From the NCBI RefSeq assembly GCF_005116575.1, contig NZ_SWCN01000015.1, positions 62,001 through 126,000 on the forward strand: a stretch of DNA of 64,000 bases. Direction: 5' to 3'. Origin of the DNA: Desulforhopalus sp. IMCC35007. GTDB lineage: Bacteria; Desulfobacterota; Desulfobulbia; Desulfobulbales; Desulfocapsaceae. A model generated the notes under the pieces. It saw only the letters and a list, made by a program, of their open reading frames with translations, did no database searches and was not told the origin of the DNA. A program made the position numbers and the translations under genes. Below are positions 60,801-64,000 of this stretch, piece by piece (positions within the stretch are counted from its first letter, which is position 1; each line of letters starts with the position of its first letter).

Positions 60801-62399
60801 TTCGAGTGCCGTTTTCTGTTTCAGGATCAGCTTTTGTTTAGCCTCGTCGACTGCCTTTTTCTTGACCGACTCGGCCATGTCGGCACCGGCCTTCTTCTGC
60901 AGCGCCTCGACGAGCTGCTGCTTGTTCTTGAGGATGCCGATGCCGTGCTTCTGTTTGGCCGCCGCGAGTTCCTTGCCCATCAGGCCGCTATGGTCCACAC
61001 CGGGCTCCAGCTTATCCAGCAACTCGATGGTCTCCTGTTTGGTCATGTTGAGGGAGATGCCGTTCTCCTTCGCCATCTCCTTGAGCTGCTGGGCAGTCAT
61101 GCCCTCCAGCCCCTCGGCGGGAGGGATCTTCGCCATCTGGGCGGCGAGCAGCTTGGCCTGTTTGAGTTCCGCCTGCTTCAGTCCCAGCAGCTCGACCAGT
61201 TCTTCCTTGGTCCGCAGCAGACCGATCTTGTGTTCCTTGAGCTTGGCGCTGAGCGCCGCTCCGGCCAGGTCGCCGTGATCGATCCCCGGTTCGGCCAGAT
61301 CGAGCAGCTTGATGAAATCGGCCTTGGTCCGGGCAATGGCCACGCCGTTCTGTTTCGCCAAGGTCTGGAGCTGTTTGACCGTCAGCGAGCCGAGGTCGGC
61401 GATGTCGCCGTTTTCAAAGGCGCTCTTGAGCTTGGCGTTCTCCTTGGCCTGGGCGTCGGCCATGCCTTCCAGCACATGGGGCGGGAGAATGCAGGCGTCC
61501 CCCTGCGATGCCTGGGCGGCAGCCTTGGCGGCCATCTCGCTACCGCATACGGTCATCGGCCAGGCCACGATGTTGGTGCAGCGGCAGTACGGATGCGCGG
61601 GTTGCTGGGGGAACTTGTCGATGGGAAAGGTCTTGCCGTCCAGGCCGCCGCAGACCGGGCACATGCGCTCGTCCTCCATGGCCAGCCATTCCAGCTTCTG
61701 GATACCGACCCGCTCGTGGAACTTGAGCCTGCCCATGTTGTGGGCGCGGAGAACCTCGGTGCGGGCGATCATCTCTATGCGGTACTGGGCCTTGCTGAAC
61801 ACCCGGCTTCCGGCCTGGCGAAAGGAATCCTTGTTGACGATCACCTTGCCCATGTCCCGGACGATGTCGTCGGCCCCCTTGCCCGTGGCGACGCCGTTCA
61901 GGATGGTGCGCTTGATGCCGTCTGCGAGCTCGCGGTGGACGTCACCGGCAAGGGTAAGGTTGTACTGCGCCATGAAGTCGAGCGCATTGGTGTCGACGAT
62001 GGTGAACACCTTGGTGGCCAGCTTGTCGATGCCTTCGGGCTTCAGGTCGGCGTAGAACGGCAGCGCCGCGTCGGCGAGTTCTCCGATTCCCTGCTGGATA
62101 CCGAGCTTGAAGGAGTCCTTGGTCGTCTTGCGAAAGACCAGGGTCTGCTCCCGCTTGAGCCGCTTCATGGTGTCGTCGAGTTCGAGCTGGAGCTTTTCCA
62201 GCCCCTTGAGGGCGGCGAGCTTGTTGTCCGGCAGGGAGCCGAGGGAGCGGTACTGGAGGATGGCGCGGGCGACCTCGTCTTCGGCCTGTTTCAGCGCCTG
62301 GGTTAGCTGGGCCGTGACCTGGTCGTTGTAGCGGTTGCGGGCCGTAAGGCTCTTCAGGGTGGCCGACTGGATGCGCTGCTTGAGGTCCGACGGCATCAT
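57807..62399 (-). CDS. Minor head protein (Mu F/SPP1 gp7-like) fused to SAP-like repeats and kinase-like domain
   Basis: A 1530-residue multidomain head protein; gp7-type proteins are normally 250-450 residues. Residues about 205-285 are the gp7/Mu F core: IARTEVLRAHNMGRLKFHE, MCPVCGGLDGKTF, HPYCRCTNIV. About 340-640 hold SAP-like units (LTVKQLQTLAKQNGV, MTAQQLKEMAKENGI, LKSTELKTLAKETKV). A Pro/Lys linker follows, then about 710-860 a HipA/PI3K-type kinase: WLFKP (ATP Lys), WLIANHDGHSKQF (catalytic loop, Gln for Asn), VYGIDKGQAF (metal). The last 550 residues are unrecognised. It fits the polyvalent protein idea: cargo that enters the cell with the genome. Confidence 0.82.
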   Translation of the reverse strand: MMPSDLKQRIQSATLKSLTARNRYNDQVTAQLTQALKQAEDEVARAILQYRSLGSLPDNKLAALKGLEKLQLELDDTMKRLKREQTLVFRKTTKDSFKLGIQQGIGELADAALPFYADLKPEGIDKLATKVFTIVDTNALDFMAQYNLTLAGDVHRELADGIKRTILNGVATGKGADDIVRDMGKVIVNKDSFRQAGSRVFSKAQYRIEMIARTEVLRAHNMGRLKFHERVGIQKLEWLAMEDERMCPVCGGLDGKTFPIDKFPQQPAHPYCRCTNIVAWPMTVCGSEMAAKAAAQASQGDACILPPHVLEGMADAQAKENAKLKSAFENGDIADLGSLTVKQLQTLAKQNGVAIARTKADFIKLLDLAEPGIDHGDLAGAALSAKLKEHKIGLLRTKEELVELLGLKQAELKQAKLLAAQMAKIPPAEGLEGMTAQQLKEMAKENGISLNMTKQETIELLDKLEPGVDHSGLMGKELAAAKQKHGIGILKNKQQLVEALQKKAGADMAESVKKKAVDEAKQKLILKQKTALEDAAKAVVVPDTPTGYKDFLDAIAKAEQAVSGGTDLPQDLLAAYTKEIALKKQLFQDQVGKLKSTELKTLAKETKVQYWQWANKDELTTLFTETDPAKIKAVQASIDTKHAAWAEKHGGKKKTAPAKPATPKKEPPKPAPQPIPVKPPEPKIGKKGAEFATVDTAWQQKGLPSKFKKTGKAAVGGAHEKEFWTDENGDKWLFKPIDRKDDEFIAFGEEAAYKIGRLIDPHSIEVRTIQLNGRTGSIQKWRSDLRDDFDFRNILPQDLTTIELEQIQREHVVDWLIANHDGHSKQFIRARDGRVYGIDKGQAFKFLGQDKLSLDYHPNGVCGEEEPFYNKVFRAAKEGKVRVDPNATLRYIQEVEKIADEDYLDLLRPYAEGRFAKDPARLRHFYDLALERKHNLRRDFEGYYADVLGDRGFRFDKLSTATGKKKLLSSAEETLVEEARKLGWQGKTLPFDSGDVEDQNALIFTESFKGKKRTVVKMKIRPDTDRRIDEVLRRYVQTAAGEKGQPLVEDSFFPTILDAVKNVNFHVGDGKYNRTKIDKALRLRKKLETLQKSADPKVKEMADHYLKWVKEIEESVDWDRATNGVFEQYLPKLDAQKPKEKPPFKVERGKVTHTKRRIGSGTITVEADDIDNRALFNHNSRMQDGHQYTVTFEDGTRVRYRPWSDTNLYAQRGELEMILDGDATPGRVEAMLEKLEQLGIDTRVATAENAEQMYLEKLAYIRKTDKSADYKRLQKSLDDRNATTTERVQALRGYWQKELGVQDITQLSGYNPLGEYQAGFLDRDAKGGYRHQFRFDITEEDLEKQMKGYSLVHDLTNGESMSGFIDLIMENNGAMVSTVEKMRMGVAPGGMSPVADMQTGGASYFFTRIKKQPASDASPALYFKKQMLRRMDAISYDHDAYGKVIDDYVQRNRGASIDDWKRFSQRHGNETIFKYSVTLLDNIEFIVARSDNERREIIQSFTRRGIKKLPDGRKVEDIVHTPQSWSKRKQ

Positions 62400-63946
62400 C
62401 GGGGCTCCCCCCGCAGGTCGATGAAACGACAGGCCGGGGCGTCGAAAGTGCGCTCGCTGTTGTGGACCCGGCAGTGGTTGGTGTCAGCAATGAAGTGGCT
62501 GCACTCGTCGCACACGGCCGCGTTGCCGGTGGACTCCAGGTCGCCCGACCAGACTAATGCCGCCTCCGCCGTGGGTTCATCGTCCTCGGCCGGAATCCCG
62601 AGCATCTTCCGAGCGCGAGGCACGCTGAGAATCCCGGAGACGACCATATCCACCACCGGCTTCACCTGCTTCTCGTCCATCAGGTCGATCTGCTTACGTT
62701 CGGTCTCGCGGTTGGCGGCCTCGATGTCCGGGTCCAGGTCCATCTTGAGCTGAAGGCTGGAGCGGCTGATGAGCTTGCGGTCGTAGAGTTCGATGAGGAG
62801 CTTCTTGAAATCGACCGCGTCGCTGGGGTCGAGGTCGTTGAAGATGAACTGGATGCTTTTGTCGCCGTGGCCGTTCAGCTCCATCCAGTCGTCGAACACC
62901 CAGTCGAGGAGCTTGCGGGCGGCCTGTTTGATCTCGCGGATCATGACCATCATCTTCTGCATGCTCACCGAGGCGGTGGCGAAATTCGGGCCGTCGCCGG
63001 TTACCAGCGAGCGTGACAGACCCAGGGCCACCACGATGTCTTCCTTCACCTCCTTGACCTTGTCCTCGACGTTGAGGACCTGGCCATCGGTGCCGTGGGT
63101 TTCGACATTGACGTAGAACGGGACCACCAGGCCGCTTTTCATGTCCATCTTGTTGACCATGTCGCGGACCTGTTCGAGCATCCGCTGGTCCGGCATCACC
63201 ATCTTCTGGCCGAACGCGCCGCCCACCTTGAGCAGGCGAAAGGGCGTAGCCCAGCGCTTGGCGATGGCCTGTTCGGCCCGGCGGTAGTCGCGCAGCAGTT
63301 CGATGGCTTGAAAGGCGGGAAGCACGAGGGAGTTGCCCCGGGGCGAGAAGGCCGGAGCATCCCATTTGAGGTGGACCACCTGTTCGACGGGCAGCGGGAT
63401 GGATTCCCCGCCGCCGGGGGTGTCCTCTGGAAATTGCCGGGCCTCGATCAGTTCGCCCTGGGCGTATTTGACCTTGACCGAAACCGGGTTGACGCAGACC
63501 AGCTCCTCGATGTCCTGGCCAGACTTGGTAAAGCGCTTGAAGCCGATGGCGTCGCCTTTCACCAGGAGCTGAAGAACCATGTCCTTGATGAACTGCGAGA
63601 CGTTCAGCCGCCAGGCGGCTTCCAGAGACTGCTCCTTGAGGTTCTCGTCGTCGCTGGTGATCTTGATCTCGTCGCCCACGGCGAAGGTGCGCCAGGAGTT
63701 GACGCAGTTCTTCACCAGCGGCTCCTCGACGTAGTATTCCCAGGCCTTACGGGCGCGTTCTTCCCAGGTGGCAGGAATCGCTTCGGCGGCGTTCACCTTG
63801 GCGAAGGCTGCCGAGTCGAGCGCTGCCGCTGCGGCCAACGGTGCGATGACAAAGCCGGTGGTATCCAGGCTTTCGGGTTGTTCGTCCTGATGGGCGGTAC
63901 TTTCCACGTGATCCTCTCGGTAGTTTCGGCCATGACAGCCGCACAT
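62396..63946 (-). CDS. Portal protein
   Basis: A 516-residue portal ring protein through which DNA enters and leaves the head. Pattern: NCVNSWRTFAVGDEIKITSD, FIKDMVLQLLVKGDAIGFKR, VVHLKWDAPAFSPRGNSLVL, then SRSLVTGDGPNFATASVSM and LLDWVFDDWMEL. The C-terminus has a Cys cluster (CDECSHF, NHCRVHN), unusual for portals. The frame opens at ATG 63946 without a clear ribosome site; GTG 63904, with GAGAGG upstream, is an attractive alternative start. It overlaps the large head gene by 4 nt. Terminase must lie beyond the window. Confidence 0.85.
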   Translation of the reverse strand: MCGCHGRNYREDHVESTAHQDEQPESLDTTGFVIAPLAAAAALDSAAFAKVNAAEAIPATWEERARKAWEYYVEEPLVKNCVNSWRTFAVGDEIKITSDDENLKEQSLEAAWRLNVSQFIKDMVLQLLVKGDAIGFKRFTKSGQDIEELVCVNPVSVKVKYAQGELIEARQFPEDTPGGGESIPLPVEQVVHLKWDAPAFSPRGNSLVLPAFQAIELLRDYRRAEQAIAKRWATPFRLLKVGGAFGQKMVMPDQRMLEQVRDMVNKMDMKSGLVVPFYVNVETHGTDGQVLNVEDKVKEVKEDIVVALGLSRSLVTGDGPNFATASVSMQKMMVMIREIKQAARKLLDWVFDDWMELNGHGDKSIQFIFNDLDPSDAVDFKKLLIELYDRKLISRSSLQLKMDLDPDIEAANRETERKQIDLMDEKQVKPVVDMVVSGILSVPRARKMLGIPAEDDEPTAEAALVWSGDLESTGNAAVCDECSHFIADTNHCRVHNSERTFDAPACRFIDLRGEPR

Positions 63947-63965
63947 TCGGCCCGTGTGGGCCGAA
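63946..63965 (-). other. Perfect hairpin upstream of the portal gene
   Basis: An 8-bp perfect inverted repeat, TTCGGCCC and GGGCCGAA with a 4-nt loop. It lies 14 nt past copy 1 of the 36-bp element and touches the ATG at 63946, which would be partly masked in RNA; this favours the downstream GTG start. Similar leader hairpins follow copies 2 and 5. Confidence 0.6.
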
Positions 63966-63979
63966 CCCGGCTCGATGCC

Positions 63980-64000
63980 GGTTACTTACCGGAGCGGGGT
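63980..64000 (-). promoter_or_regulatory. 36-bp intergenic element, copy 1 (cut by window edge)
   Basis: The first part, GGTTACTTACCGGAGCGGGG, is present; one base of the conserved AAG is missing or changed and the second half lies outside the window. It sits 34 nt before the portal frame, matching the placement of the other copies. Confidence 0.5.

Noticed and set aside
1-64000. CRISPR array, rRNA, complete tRNA, insertion sequences
   Set aside because: No regularly spaced repeats, no clover-leaf, no transposase genes or IS-type terminal repeats were found.

Overview
A GC-rich bacterial window (no rRNA, tRNA, CRISPR, integrase or terminase seen) in which every convincing gene lies on the minus strand, so the text below follows transcription from right (64000) to left (1). 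The host cannot be named from this sequence; base composition, the BREX genes and the SbcCD pair suit a GC-rich proteobacterium-like genome carrying a contractile-tailed prophage or phage-like element.

63980-26420 is the late (virion) half of a myophage: portal, a 1530-residue minor head protein with added kinase-like and SAP-like domains, a DNA methyltransferase / prohead protease / scaffold fusion, decoration and major capsid proteins, head-tail connectors, sheath, tube, tail-assembly chaperones, tape measure, LysM-type baseplate proteins, gpD hub, M15 endolysin, DUF1353, gp5/gpV spike protein, a holin-like protein, PAAR tip, gp25 wedge, gpJ, gpI and a set of fibre or surface proteins ending in a DUF4815 protein. 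The late genes are cut into blocks by five copies of a 36-bp intergenic element (one truncated by the window edge), each just upstream of a block; these are candidate phage late promoters. The late region ends at a hairpin terminator at 26420-26457.

26232-23434 is a separate four-gene cassette: ATP-grasp-like amidoligase, DUF5049 protein, class II glutamine amidotransferase and gamma-glutamylcyclotransferase. This is a predicted peptide or amide conjugation pathway.

23402-25 is a defence supra-operon of about 23 kb behind a good sigma70-type promoter: HTH protein, BrxA, BrxB, BrxC, an AAA ATPase plus nuclease-like pair, PglX, PglZ, BrxL (a complete type I BREX set), then an RloC/PrrC-like zinc-hook ATPase, SbcD, SbcC, a coiled-coil protein with a HEPN-like motif and a DUF2188 protein. 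Gaps are 1-15 nt or 4-nt overlaps throughout, which implies co-expression. The pglX target-recognition segment is strikingly AT-rich, as if exchanged.

The least ordinary items are the three-in-one methyltransferase/protease/scaffold gene with internal starts, the multidomain head protein, the TTTTTTG -1 frameshift site in the tail chaperone gene, the 36-bp elements, and the BREX operon extended by RloC-like and SbcCD genes.
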